Virus record (IMG/VR): IMGVR_UViG_3300006802_000103
Coordinates: 1 to 62,674 of that record
DNA from: a virus
Length of the DNA stretch: 62,674 nucleotides
Strand: one strand, 5' to 3'
The notes beneath the pieces were generated by a model that worked only from the letters and a program-made list of their open reading frames with translations, searched no databases and was not told where the DNA came from. Below are positions 15,416-23,050 of this stretch, piece after piece. Position 1 is the stretch's first letter. Each line of letters begins with the position of its first letter. The position numbers were made by a program, and so were the translations under genes.

Positions 15416-15639
15416 CTAAATACCGCATGAATAAATACCGAACCATCTACGTCGACGGCACTAAGTTCCGCTGGCGTCTAAGTGGGGAACTAATGCAAAT
15501 CCTTCGCCCTGGAATGAGGCCACCTTACCAGTTTCGCCTCTCACAAATACCTAACGACCCCTTCCTCCAGCCTCGCGCTAAGTCCGACTATGGAGACGAC
15601 CACGCGGCTTGGGTGGTGGGGAATTGTATTTTGGTGTAG
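15412..15639 (+). CDS. Small hypothetical protein
   Basis: 75 residues from a GTG overlapping the previous stop. Basic N-terminus (TKYRMNKYRTIYVDGTKFRW) with beta-prone strands. Its stop codon directly abuts the stop of the opposing gene, with no intervening base. No family recognised. Confidence 0.45.
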   Translation: MTKYRMNKYRTIYVDGTKFRWRLSGELMQILRPGMRPPYQFRLSQIPNDPFLQPRAKSDYGDDHAAWVVGNCILV

Positions 15640-16284
15640 TTACAGATCCCGGACGGAGAGAGGCATCCGAATCATATGATGCGCCTCAATCGTAGTTCCT
15701 AAAACCGCCCTCTCCCCCATCTCCTTCAGCCGCCGGAAGAATGAGTAATCCTCCGACAACCCAGGGATGATTTGAAAAGGCTCGCACTGGAACTTAGCGC
15801 GCATCCGGTTAAATACCGATCTGTGAACCAATAGCGCCCCCGCCCCGCACGGCCCGACATCATCAATCCACCTACCAGACTTATCCCAACTCGTAATCGG
15901 CTGCACCTCGCAATTCGGCCCCCACATATTCGCCACCGCTCGATGCTGCATGTTCGGCGACTTATACTGGTAAATCCCCGTAACCACCCCCGCCTGGGTC
16001 TCTTCCGCCAGCAGTAAGAGGCGCTCCAGTAAGTCGGGGCGGAACATATGATCCGTGTCCAGGGATAGAAGCCAATCCCCCTCCATGTGCTCGACCAGCC
16101 AATTCCGCGCCATCTCGTGATACGACATAGGGGCTTTGATGTAGTGGATGAATTCGTCGGGACCGCATAGTCGCCGCTGCGAATAGAGAAGGAGTTCGGA
16201 TAGACTATCAACAAACTCCGCCATGCAGTTATCGGCCCACATTCTCCCAACCGTCAACTTAGCTTTTTGATAACGTAGACTCAC
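15640..16284 (-). CDS. Glycosyltransferase, GT-A fold (family 2-like)
   Basis: 214 residues. LLSLDTDHMF at about 72-81 gives the DxD metal/sugar-nucleotide motif (D76, D78). Later come GACALLVH-like GAGALLVHRSVF and SEDYSFFRRLKEMG, the usual acceptor-site ED and helical block. There is no membrane segment, so it acts in the cytoplasm. It is the last gene of a minus-strand unit that also has a GT-B enzyme, suggesting stepwise glycosylation of a virion protein or of phage DNA. The acceptor is unknown. Confidence 0.8.
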   Translation of the reverse strand: MSLRYQKAKLTVGRMWADNCMAEFVDSLSELLLYSQRRLCGPDEFIHYIKAPMSYHEMARNWLVEHMEGDWLLSLDTDHMFRPDLLERLLLLAEETQAGVVTGIYQYKSPNMQHRAVANMWGPNCEVQPITSWDKSGRWIDDVGPCGAGALLVHRSVFNRMRAKFQCEPFQIIPGLSEDYSFFRRLKEMGERAVLGTTIEAHHMIRMPLSVRDL

Positions 16285-16467
16285 CTACCCCACCTCCTTA
16301 TCCCGCCCCAGAAAGACCCATGCCGTTGCTTCGCCCATATCGTAATCAAAATAGCGATTTCCCGCTGCGACTAGCTCAATCTCGCGCGAGGCCCCATCGT
16401 ACTCCATCCGAACCTCCGCACTGGGCGGAAACCGCTTTAACTGCACAATCATTTCCGCGACTGTCAC
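16285..16467 (-). CDS. Small hypothetical protein
   Basis: 60 residues, one base from the glycosyltransferase gene. It has the common short-phage-protein layout: MTVAEMIVQLKRFPPSAEV, then DG, then a beta strand pair. It is often seen in phage accessory regions, function unknown. Confidence 0.55.
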   Translation of the reverse strand: MTVAEMIVQLKRFPPSAEVRMEYDGASREIELVAAGNRYFDYDMGEATAWVFLGRDKEVG

Positions 16468-16691
16468 TTCTTAAAATCCTCCTCCGGATAGTAGAAAGCA
16501 TCCTCCACCAACTGCCCCTCCTCCAGCGGAATCACACACTTCGGATCTTCACCCGCAGCAATCGCAGCGTCCATCGAGGAAAACACTCTCATCACAATGA
16601 AATCCGGATTTCCTTCGCAGTAGGTCTCGCTGCCGACCATGTAGAAAGTAGCCGGGGACGACTTCAACTTCTGCATTTTCTTCTTTTTCAT
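16464..16691 (-). CDS. Small hypothetical protein
   Basis: 75 residues with a lysine-rich start (MKKKKMQKLKSS) followed by a small alpha/beta domain with SSMDAAIAAGEDP and an acidic end. Overlaps the next gene by 4 bases. No family recognised. Confidence 0.5.
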   Translation of the reverse strand: MKKKKMQKLKSSPATFYMVGSETYCEGNPDFIVMRVFSSMDAAIAAGEDPKCVIPLEEGQLVEDAFYYPEEDFKK

Positions 16692-16699
16692 AGACTTTC

Positions 16700-16897
16700 T
16701 TATCCCTCACGATCCGTCTCGCGCCGCCGCAATGATCCCCAGAAATCGGGCCTGTCCGCATTTGGCGACCGGGACAATTCTTCATCCCGCTCCCGATCTC
16801 GAAGGTACTGCGGATAGTCTGGTCGATCTGAGTTCGGTGAACCGCAACCACTCTGGTGTTGGTTCAAGTTTGCTCCGCAATTCGGACAGTAGTTCAT
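16700..16897 (-). CDS. Zinc-ribbon hypothetical protein
   Basis: 65 residues beginning MNYCPNCGANLNQHQSGC, a C-x2-C zinc-ribbon half with a later Cys/His. The rest is two copies of an Asp/Arg-rich repeat around SPN-S/A-DRPD. It overlaps the upstream glycosyltransferase gene by 4 bases, so it is coupled to it. Confidence 0.55.
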   Translation of the reverse strand: MNYCPNCGANLNQHQSGCGSPNSDRPDYPQYLRDRERDEELSRSPNADRPDFWGSLRRRETDREG

Positions 16898-18042
16898 TTC
16901 TTAAGATCCTCCTCTAACCAACCGGACCACTGAGAAACCGTCCTCTCCCAATCAAACTGCTTCAGCGCCCACTCTTGCATCTCGCACCTCCAGTCCTTCC
17001 GCTCCCAGGTATTCTGATCCGCAACCATCTCATCGCAGAGAGCGGATAGCATCGTATGCAACAACACCTGGGACTTCTGGGGGACACCTTGAAACTTCCG
17101 CCCATACTGCACAAACTCCCCCGGTGCCCAGAGATCGTTAGAAACCGGCCACGCGCCCAAAGCCTGCGCCTCCTGGCAGCAGATCATGTTCGTCTCGGGG
17201 AAATCCGTAAAGATGGGACAAACGCCCGCCTGCAACCACTCCTCATAGACCCGCCCCTGATCAATCCTCCCGGTAAACTGAACCCCCTCCTGCTGGAAGA
17301 GAGACTCAAGTTCCCTCGCGTACTCAGCCCTCCAGTCCCGCCCCGCCATCTTCCGGATGATGACTTCCATGTTATCCAAGCCATACGCAACGACAATTTC
17401 CGCATCCGGAACCCGCTCCTTAATCCGGAACCAGTTCTCCAGGATGAGCTTAATCCCCCTGTCGGGGGAAGAAGCGTAGAACATCCTCTTCGGGTTCCGC
17501 TCCTGCGGCTTGATCGCCACACCTGTAACCGGATTCCGGACCTCGCGCCCCGCCACAAGTTCGCGAATCAACTCGGACCTTACCCCGTTGGAGGAAATGT
17601 AAGTCTTCCCCCGCAACGCGGGGTACTTCTCCTGCGTGTACTGCGCGTGCTTCTTACACAGGCAGATATACCTGTCGATCTTCTCAATCCGCTCCGGAGT
17701 CAGCGTCGGATAATCCGTATCCTGCGCGACCAACCACCACTTAGCCCCCTTCGGCTTTCGGGTGTCGAACAGTTCCGGGGACCGGTAGTTGATTAAAACT
17801 TTGTAATCCCGCGCCCGGAAGCCGCCGCCCATTGAATCGTACCAGGGGATCGGGGGTTCGGTATCGTGGAAGTCAATTCCACCCAAGGGAGACCAGGATT
17901 CGATCGCAAATCCCCTCCGGCGCAACCTGACCGCGCACTCAATATGGCTCGTCTCACTCCCACCAATCCCCTTCGTCCAGGGGTTCCGCCAGTCCCAGGT
18001 CTCTAAAGTGGGGGCGGATACAATAGCGACATTGCTGTTCAC
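16894..18042 (-). CDS. Glycosyltransferase, GT-B fold (group 1-like)
   Basis: 382 residues from a GTG 6 bases after a TACTCT box (leaderless). The N-domain has the GIGGSET loop near residue 25; the C-domain has YASSPDRGIKLILE, a VVAYG strand, FTGRIDQG and ETNMICCQEAQALGAWPV, the nucleotide-sugar site of GT4-type enzymes. Domain length is normal for a complete enzyme. The substrate is unknown. It heads the unit with the GT-A enzyme and lies beside a late virion gene. Confidence 0.82.
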   Translation of the reverse strand: MNSNVAIVSAPTLETWDWRNPWTKGIGGSETSHIECAVRLRRRGFAIESWSPLGGIDFHDTEPPIPWYDSMGGGFRARDYKVLINYRSPELFDTRKPKGAKWWLVAQDTDYPTLTPERIEKIDRYICLCKKHAQYTQEKYPALRGKTYISSNGVRSELIRELVAGREVRNPVTGVAIKPQERNPKRMFYASSPDRGIKLILENWFRIKERVPDAEIVVAYGLDNMEVIIRKMAGRDWRAEYARELESLFQQEGVQFTGRIDQGRVYEEWLQAGVCPIFTDFPETNMICCQEAQALGAWPVSNDLWAPGEFVQYGRKFQGVPQKSQVLLHTMLSALCDEMVADQNTWERKDWRCEMQEWALKQFDWERTVSQWSGWLEEDLKK

Positions 18043-18048
18043 GTACCG

Positions 18049-18078
18049 AGAGTACCACTACTCAGGGGTGGAAGTCAA
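18049..18078 (-). promoter_or_regulatory. Early sigma70-type promoter for the glycosyltransferase unit
   Basis: TTGACT (18073-18078), 18-base spacer, TACTCT (18049-18054), 6 bases to GTG 18042. This places the glycosyltransferases in the early/middle class rather than the late class. Confidence 0.7.
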
Positions 18079-18083
18079 CAACA

Positions 18084-18113
18084 AAAAGAAAACCCCCGCC
18101 TTCCGACGAGGGT
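18084..18113 (-). terminator. Intrinsic terminator
   Basis: On the minus strand an ACCCTCG stem pairs with CGGGGGT and is followed by TTTTCTTTTT. It lies 35 bases after the stop of the gene at 18148-18630. Confidence 0.7.
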
Positions 18114-18147
18114 CTTCCAAAATCCACCAATGCCGTGCCTTGCCGAA

Positions 18148-18630
18148 CTAAACAGCCGTATACCGAACGCGAACGCCGACGTACAGACCCGTGCCCGCCG
18201 AAGTCGCCGCAGCCGAACCGACCGAGCGAGCGTTGTAATCCACGGAAATGCAGTCGCCCGCGCTGAAGTAGCACGAGTTCTGATTGACAACTGCGGACGT
18301 GCCGCCGCCGGTCAAAGTCGTCTTCCTCGTCGCCGCCCCAGCCGATCCCGCCATGGCAATCGCCGGGAGGGTCGAGAGGACAGCCGCTGAATTGATATTC
18401 ACCTGCGCGTCAACCGTACCTGACACAAAGCCGGAAGCCGAAACCGCCGGAACCGGGACGCCAATCGCGACATCCAAGATCCGACCTGGGCGGAAAACCG
18501 GGCCGATAACCGCGCGGAGAGTGCCGGAGTTGCCGTGGACACTCGATTCACCGACAAGGGCAAATGTAAACGTCTCCTCGTCCACCGTGTAGCCAGCAGC
18601 CGCGTTTGACAGGAAATTGAGGTCAGCCAT
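18148..18630 (-). CDS. Abundant late virion protein candidate
   Basis: 160 residues, rich in Ala, Gly, Ser, Thr and Val, with beta-prone strands throughout and a YVGVRVRYTAV end. It has its own late box, a leader with the Shine-Dalgarno displayed in a hairpin loop, and its own terminator, so it is a strongly expressed single-gene late unit. A capsid decoration or fibre-head subunit is the best guess. Its Ser/Thr richness and position beside two glycosyltransferases make it a possible glycosylation target. No family recognised. Confidence 0.65.
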   Translation of the reverse strand: MADLNFLSNAAAGYTVDEETFTFALVGESSVHGNSGTLRAVIGPVFRPGRILDVAIGVPVPAVSASGFVSGTVDAQVNINSAAVLSTLPAIAMAGSAGAATRKTTLTGGGTSAVVNQNSCYFSAGDCISVDYNARSVGSAAATSAGTGLYVGVRVRYTAV

Positions 18631-18632
18631 GT

Positions 18633-18660
18633 GTCGCAGTTTTCTCCTGCGACTATTGTA
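18633..18660 (-). promoter_or_regulatory. Late box TACAATAG plus hairpin leader
   Basis: TACAATAG at 18653-18660. The message then begins with GTCGCAG, loop GAGAAAA, CTGCGAC: a perfect 7-base stem whose loop carries the ribosome-binding purines. Such 5' hairpins usually stabilise messages. Confidence 0.65.
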
Positions 18661-18676
18661 TCTCAGCTAGACAGGA

Positions 18677-18790
18677 CTACTTCTCCCGCAACCTCCTAAA
18701 CCCCTCCGCTACCAGCCCGAAAGCGGCTAGTATTCCCATAAGGAGGAGGAATCCGACTATCTCCGCACCCCGGATGTTCGCTAACCCCAT
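18677..18790 (-). CDS. Small single-pass membrane protein
   Basis: 37 residues starting at a TGATG overlap with the upstream gene. GAEIVGFLLLMGILAAFGLVAEG is one hydrophobic helix flanked by a basic tail (FRRLREK). Too small to classify; coupled to the two-helix protein before it, so the pair may act together in the inner membrane. Confidence 0.5.
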   Translation of the reverse strand: MGLANIRGAEIVGFLLLMGILAAFGLVAEGFRRLREK

Positions 18791-18984
18791 CAAATCCACC
18801 CCAGACCGCGCGCAAACGCCGCACAACCAGCAGCCGCCAGTGCCGCCTGGACTGCGAGCATGGTGTGGAATCCGAACCAATGTCCGGGCCACTCGTCTCG
18901 TCGGTCCCAGTCGTCCAACACCGCCAAGACCATCCCCGCAGCAGTTGCCAGCCCGCTCACGATAACGCAGATGTCGATAAGCAT
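18790..18984 (-). CDS. Small two-helix membrane protein
   Basis: 64 residues from the ATG 6 bases after a TACAGT box. Two hydrophobic stretches (IDICVIVSGLATAAGMVLAVL and MLAVQAALAAAGCAAFA) are separated by a charged DDWDRRDEWPGHW loop. Early-type promoter. Holin-like topology, but the early promoter argues against lysis and for a membrane role such as superinfection exclusion. No family recognised. Confidence 0.55.
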   Translation of the reverse strand: MLIDICVIVSGLATAAGMVLAVLDDWDRRDEWPGHWFGFHTMLAVQAALAAAGCAAFARGLGWI

Positions 18985-19214
18985 GGTCTTACTGTACCCA
19001 AAACCCGCCGAGAAGTCAACTCCAAAACCGAAAAACCCGCCGGAGCGTGAGCGGAGGGCGGTCTTCTCTCTCTTATTACCAATTCTCTTATTAGTGTTAT
19101 CTGTCTCTCTACTCTGTCTGTGTTTATTATCCGACTCGGGTGGGGTTGTAGGGGAGGGTATCTTTTTCCCCCGAACAGTTGACCCAGAAGCCAAAATCGC
19201 CTATAATCCCCGGT
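18985..19214. promoter_or_regulatory. Divergent early promoter region with AT-rich island
   Basis: Minus strand: TTGACT (19014-19019), 17 bases, TACAGT (18991-18996), 6 bases to ATG 18984. Plus strand: TTGACC (19179-19184), 17 bases, TATAAT (19202-19207), 7 bases to ATG 19215. Between them (about 19060-19130) is a pyrimidine-rich, low-GC island with repeated CTCTTATTA and TCTGTCT blocks, the most AT-rich stretch near the replication genes. Confidence 0.75.
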
Positions 19215-19667
19215 ATGGCATCGCTCCCCTCGACCCATGTGGCTGAAGTCGGCCCGGTTAAGGTCCAGTTCTTTAACTTCTGCGAGTACCCGGTTGAGCC
19301 GGGACAGGTCGCGCATCCGACTCTCTACATGAACGTCGGGGTTCGCTACGGCGAGGGCCACTCCTTCATCTTCTACAACGTCCGGCTGACCCAGGGGCAG
19401 TTTGTCAACCCCTACTACCGGAGCGGCCCCGCGACTAAGGCGGCGGGCTACGTCGGCCCGGAAACGGCTAAAGCGATTGCCGCCGCGTGGGAGGCAGGTC
19501 CATCCTCCCTGATCGGACGCTGGCCGCTTATGGAAGGCCCGGAGGCGTGGAAGAGACTTTGCTTCGACGTGGAAAGAATGGCCGCGCTGACGAAGAAGCC
19601 GTATGCGATCTTCGAGGCGAAGAAAGAGCGTAAGAAGCGCGCGGCTTCGACTGGTTTGGAAATTTGA
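19215..19667 (+). CDS. Hypothetical protein, first gene of the replication block
   Basis: 150 residues from the ATG 7 bases after a perfect TATAAT box. It contains VGPVKVQFFNFCEYP, YMNVGVRYGEGHSFIFYNVRLTQGQFVNPYYRSGP and a lysine-rich C-terminus. The beta-rich first half with aromatic residues could be an OB-like or single-strand-binding fold, but no signature confirms it. Strong promoter and first position suggest a very early product. Confidence 0.5.
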   Translation: MASLPSTHVAEVGPVKVQFFNFCEYPVEPGQVAHPTLYMNVGVRYGEGHSFIFYNVRLTQGQFVNPYYRSGPATKAAGYVGPETAKAIAAAWEAGPSSLIGRWPLMEGPEAWKRLCFDVERMAALTKKPYAIFEAKKERKKRAASTGLEI

Positions 19668-19691
19668 GCTAATTGAGAAAGGATTATCAAA

Positions 19692-20300
19692 ATGCCTACT
19701 GGCTACACATGCGATGTTGTTAATGGGAAATGCACTGACTTTCCCACATTCCTAATGAGGTGCGCCCGCGCCTTCCTCCCCGACTGCCGCGACTCCTCCC
19801 TGGATTCGCCAATCCCAGATGAGCCGTCGGGGGATGATAGCTACTACGAGAAAGCTGTCGTGGCGGCGCAGGAGAAGCTACAGGGCCTCCTCGCGATGAC
19901 AGATGAGGAGAAGGGTAAGTTGGTCCGAAAGATGGACGCTGAGGCGATTGAATTTGCCCAGAGGGGAATAGCGGAAGCCCGATTGAAGCGACAGCGGTTA
20001 GAGGAGATGGAGAAGGCTGTTGAAAAATGGCGTCCTCCTTCGGACAAGCACCGGGACTTGAAGAAATTCATGCTCGAACAACTACAGCAGACTATCAACT
20101 TTGACAGCTCGACGGATTACTATGAAGCAATTCTGAACAACAAGCGGGAGGCAAGCGCCGAGGAGGTCTGGCAGCGGGAGGTCCTTTACGCCAGTACGTC
20201 GGTACAGCGGCGGGAGGAGGATCTGGCGAATGTGAAGAGACGGCGCGAGGAGGGAAGGCTGTGGATTCGGCAGTTGAAGGAGTCCGTTGCGGCTCTATGA
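19692..20300 (+). CDS. Conserved phage coiled-coil protein (MPTGYT family)
   Basis: 202 residues behind AAAGGATTATC. It opens MPTGYTCDVVNGK and F-x-TFLMRCARAF, the trademark of a family found in many phages and prophages, then continues as long charged helices (residues 55-120 and 160-200) with heptad character. Function unknown; often next to early DNA metabolism genes, as here. Confidence 0.7.
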   Translation: MPTGYTCDVVNGKCTDFPTFLMRCARAFLPDCRDSSLDSPIPDEPSGDDSYYEKAVVAAQEKLQGLLAMTDEEKGKLVRKMDAEAIEFAQRGIAEARLKRQRLEEMEKAVEKWRPPSDKHRDLKKFMLEQLQQTINFDSSTDYYEAILNNKREASAEEVWQREVLYASTSVQRREEDLANVKRRREEGRLWIRQLKESVAAL

Positions 20301-20314
20301 TACGCTATAGATGA

Positions 20315-20743
20315 ATGGTTCTCCAAGATTTCGAAATCACCCTTTCCCCGCTCGAACCGAAACTGAGCAAGTCCAAGTTTGTCGGCAATGGCCGACCTAA
20401 GGATGAAAAGCTCTGCTACCGGTTCGACTTCTCCTGGACCGGCTCCATCGACGGCTCCGAGGATACCTGGGGTATTAAGTCCAAGGGCTGTCTCCTCTTT
20501 ATCAACCGCGAAGGGGAACTCGACTGGTCCCTCGCGAAGATCGTCACCGGTTTTCGCTCGTATGAGGTCCACATCCCCACGCCGGGGCTGAAGAAGGCCG
20601 TTCTCCGCGCTATCCAAGCTGACCGCGCGGGGCAGATCGCGGCGGAGAAGTTGTTCGCTCACGAAGCGGCGCGTTCTATTGCCAACGGGAAGGACCCGCA
20701 GTTTGTCATCGACGAAGCGGATTTCATCAAGGTCGGGGCGTAA
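20315..20743 (+). CDS. Hypothetical protein
   Basis: 142 residues. TACGCT lies 8 bases before the ATG, a possible leaderless start, but no -35 is visible. A beta-rich domain with FEITLSPLEPKL, YRFDFSWTGSIDG and GCLLFINREGELDWSLAKIV is followed by helices. No family recognised. The next gene begins at the base after its stop. Confidence 0.5.
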   Translation: MVLQDFEITLSPLEPKLSKSKFVGNGRPKDEKLCYRFDFSWTGSIDGSEDTWGIKSKGCLLFINREGELDWSLAKIVTGFRSYEVHIPTPGLKKAVLRAIQADRAGQIAAEKLFAHEAARSIANGKDPQFVIDEADFIKVGA

Positions 20744-21217
20744 GTGGAGGGGATTACCTTAGAGCAGCGGGGGAAGCGGAACACGCCGAAGAGTAAGGTG
20801 GCGAGAAAGCTGGTCGAACTAGTGAAAGAAGGCGCGACCCCAGATAAGGCCGCGCGACTCTTGGACCTGGACCTCAAATCCCCCGACAACTGGGCTATTG
20901 TCGACCAAGTGCGGGGGCTTTTGAAGGATTACGCCGCCAAGCCGGAGTTGGATCGTGAGTTGGTACGGGCAACTCGTAGAAAAGCTATGCTGGAAAGCCT
21001 CCGCCCCGATGCCACCGAAGAAGGTCCCAACTTCGACATCGCGTTGAAAGCCGCGAACCAAATAGCCTCCGACCCGGAAGTCGGCCTGACCGCACCTCCC
21101 CAACCAGTCGTCTCAATCAACCTCCAAATGCTTGAAAATATCCTCGACTCCGTTAAACTGGAAGATGTGATCGATGTAACGCCGGAGGCGGGGGAGAAAG
21201 ATGCCGAGGAAGCGTAA
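20744..21217 (+). CDS. Putative small terminase or helix-turn-helix protein
   Basis: 157 residues from a GTG. KVARKLVELVKEGATPDKAARLLDL looks like a helix-turn-helix with the usual GATPDKAA turn. It is followed by PELDRELVRATRRKAMLESLRPD and DIALKAANQIASDPEVGL, a pattern seen in small terminase subunits and related phage DNA-binding proteins. No other small terminase candidate is seen, and the large subunit lies far away at 58068. A transcription-related role is the alternative. Confidence 0.45.
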   Translation: MEGITLEQRGKRNTPKSKVARKLVELVKEGATPDKAARLLDLDLKSPDNWAIVDQVRGLLKDYAAKPELDRELVRATRRKAMLESLRPDATEEGPNFDIALKAANQIASDPEVGLTAPPQPVVSINLQMLENILDSVKLEDVIDVTPEAGEKDAEEA

Positions 21218-21425
21218 GGTGAAAGTTCAGATACTCCAACCGGGGCCGAACTTCGATGTGTTCCAACGGAATGCCTGGGATAAGTCCTTCGGGACAACCG
21301 GCTCTCTTGTTTCCGTATCTCGCGACGGACACACCGCTTTTGGGCAACGCCCGAGAGTGACGCTCGCGGAGCAGTTGGCGAACCGTTTGGAAGTTGCGGC
21401 GGAACTGCTGCGGCGGAGGTCGTAA
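21201..21425 (+). CDS. Small basic hypothetical protein
   Basis: 74 residues overlapping the previous gene by 17 bases. The basic start (MPRKRKVKVQIL) is followed by a small domain ending with LAEQLANRLEVAAELLRRRS. Likely nucleic-acid-associated, but unassigned. A TAATG overlap leads into the next gene. Confidence 0.5.
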   Translation: MPRKRKVKVQILQPGPNFDVFQRNAWDKSFGTTGSLVSVSRDGHTAFGQRPRVTLAEQLANRLEVAAELLRRRS

Positions 21426-21682
21426 TGGGGTTCAAGAAGTTCTTCAAGGGCGTCTGGAAGGGAACGAAGGAGGTGGCACCGTTCATCCTCCCCGCAGTCC
21501 CCGGCGGCGCGGTTGCTCAAAAGGTGATCGACGCGGCGGATCAGAAGTTCAGTCTTCGCGGTCTGGAGTATGATGCGATTGTGGATAGGCTGTGCCGGGA
21601 GTGGGTGGAGACGAGAGCGCCCGAGGCTTACAAAGAGATCCAAGCTATCGCCCGGATCGAGTCCGCGAAGCTGCCGAAGTAG
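21425..21682 (+). CDS. Small hypothetical protein
   Basis: 85 residues starting MGFKKFFKGVWKGTKEVAPFILPAVPGGAVAQKVID, an amphipathic basic helix followed by a hydrophobic Pro/Gly segment, then a soluble helical end. The layout recalls small membrane-active phage proteins. No function known. Confidence 0.5.
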   Translation: MGFKKFFKGVWKGTKEVAPFILPAVPGGAVAQKVIDAADQKFSLRGLEYDAIVDRLCREWVETRAPEAYKEIQAIARIESAKLPK

Positions 21683-21711
21683 TTGACTTTTCACCCGAAG
21701 TCGTGTAGACT
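21683..21711 (+). promoter_or_regulatory. Early sigma70-type promoter
   Basis: TTGACT (21683-21688), 17-base spacer, TAGACT (21706-21711), then 7 bases to the ATG at 21719. Leaderless arrangement. Confidence 0.75.
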
Positions 21712-21718
21712 TTAGGGT

Positions 21719-22186
21719 ATGAACTTAAAACTAAGACCAATCGAAGAAGCACCAGCAGGGCGACCGCTGCTTGCCATATGGCGTAGTCCATCAGGCGCGG
21801 GCGAGGTTCGAGAAGTCGAATATGCCCTGGTGTCGAAATATTGCGGAGCGAATCATGCTGTTGGCTTCTACCTTATCGATGAACTTATAGAAGCCGCCAA
21901 GATTCTGGACGCGATCACACCTGCGGGGTATGAGTACGACTCGCACGAAGACTCGACGAAATGGCCGAGCGGATTGCACTGCCAGCGCGTCGTGAACTTC
22001 CGCCGCGTCGTGCCGCCCGTGGAGTACGAGTATGTGACGGATGGGAAGATCCGAAAGCCGGAAGCGAACGACTGGGTGCTTGATGATGAAGGCGATGGCG
22101 TAATGGTGTGGAAAGAGGTTCGCCGATGCGTGACGGGACTACTCCCGCCGCAACTCTGCTACCGCCGCATCGAGGTCAAGAAGTAG
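21719..22186 (+). CDS. Hypothetical protein with PIEEAPAGRPLL start
   Basis: 155 residues, leaderless. LRPIEEAPAGRPLLAIW resembles the start of a family of short phage proteins; the middle repeats aromatic beta strands and the end is CVTGLLPPQLCYRRIEVKK. Function unknown. Its stop overlaps the start of the nuclease gene by one base (TAGTG). Confidence 0.5.
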   Translation: MNLKLRPIEEAPAGRPLLAIWRSPSGAGEVREVEYALVSKYCGANHAVGFYLIDELIEAAKILDAITPAGYEYDSHEDSTKWPSGLHCQRVVNFRRVVPPVEYEYVTDGKIRKPEANDWVLDDEGDGVMVWKEVRRCVTGLLPPQLCYRRIEVKK

Positions 22187-23046
22187 TGGCCGCACAAACC
22201 CAAGAACAACGCGCCACCGAAAGCTGGGAAAAGGCGCAACAGAATCTCAACTGGGCCGCAATCCACGAAGAGATGGCCAAAACGTCCGACGCCCGTCTGT
22301 CCCCCTACGACTGGGACGACGCTCGAACGGCGGTCTTTGACGGTCTCGAAAGCTGGCTGGGATCGGACCTTTTGAACTTCGAAATCCTGGAGGTTGAAAA
22401 GTCCGTAACCACCCCCCTTGTCCGTGGCGTCTTAGATTTGGTCTTCCGTGTCCGGCCAAAGCCGCTCATTGGTGCATACGCGGCTTGGGCTGGCCGGATT
22501 CTTCTATCGGACTGGAAGACGAGTAAGAATACTCTGTCAAACGACTGGCGCGGGCGGCACATAGCTTCCTGGCAGGCTCCGATTTACGGAATTCTGACCG
22601 AACATGAAAACGGCTTCGGAGAAATGCCAGCGGCCTTCGAGTTCCGGGGAATTTCCCGAGCGCGGGAGACTAAACCGATCCTGTTGGAATACGGCCCCGC
22701 CTCCTCCGACCTCGCCTACACCTTCCTCTATCAGATTGATCGGATGAAATCTACTCTAGGAGACGGGAAGACGAAAAGGTGGCCGCAGAATCGTCCACAT
22801 GCATGTAACGCATACGGTCGAGAGTGCGTATATATTGAGGACTGCGACAACGGCGTGGAGAGGCTGGTTCAAATCGGGACCAAGCCGCTCTCCTACTCCG
22901 GCGTCTCGACATTCATGTTATGTCCCGAGAAGTTCCGGCGGCAGCAGGCTGACGGATCTCAGGACTCGGACGAAACAATCTTCGGCTCCGTGGTTCACGA
23001 GGGCTTGGCTGAAGCGTATCGGCAGGCAAAGAATTGGACACTTTAA
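22186..23046 (+). CDS. RecB/Cas4-like PD-(D/E)XK nuclease, apparently permuted
   Basis: 286 residues from a GTG overlapping the previous stop. The nuclease core reads EVEKS, GVLDLVF, ILLSDWKTSK (D-x-K) and WQAPIYG (Q-x3-Y), followed by a cysteine run HAC, REC, EDC like an iron-sulfur cluster end. The protein then finishes with LSYSGVSTFMLCPEKFRR and FGSVVHEGLAEAY, which is normally the N-terminal start of this domain class (the CP cysteine and G-x-x-x-H). The order is therefore rotated, or a second domain is truncated. It lies directly before the Sak4-like ATPase, fitting recombination or end processing. Confidence 0.75.
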   Translation: MAAQTQEQRATESWEKAQQNLNWAAIHEEMAKTSDARLSPYDWDDARTAVFDGLESWLGSDLLNFEILEVEKSVTTPLVRGVLDLVFRVRPKPLIGAYAAWAGRILLSDWKTSKNTLSNDWRGRHIASWQAPIYGILTEHENGFGEMPAAFEFRGISRARETKPILLEYGPASSDLAYTFLYQIDRMKSTLGDGKTKRWPQNRPHACNAYGRECVYIEDCDNGVERLVQIGTKPLSYSGVSTFMLCPEKFRRQQADGSQDSDETIFGSVVHEGLAEAYRQAKNWTL

Positions 23047-23050
23047 CAAA

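Noticed and set aside
17056-17796. 246-residue plus-strand frame opposite the GT-B glycosyltransferase
   Set aside because: Antisense of a gene with clear GT-B motifs; Pro/Leu/Arg bias typical of a shadow.
18019-18026. TACAATAG on the plus strand
   Set aside because: Lies inside the start of the minus-strand glycosyltransferase gene with no plus-strand gene following; taken as a chance match.
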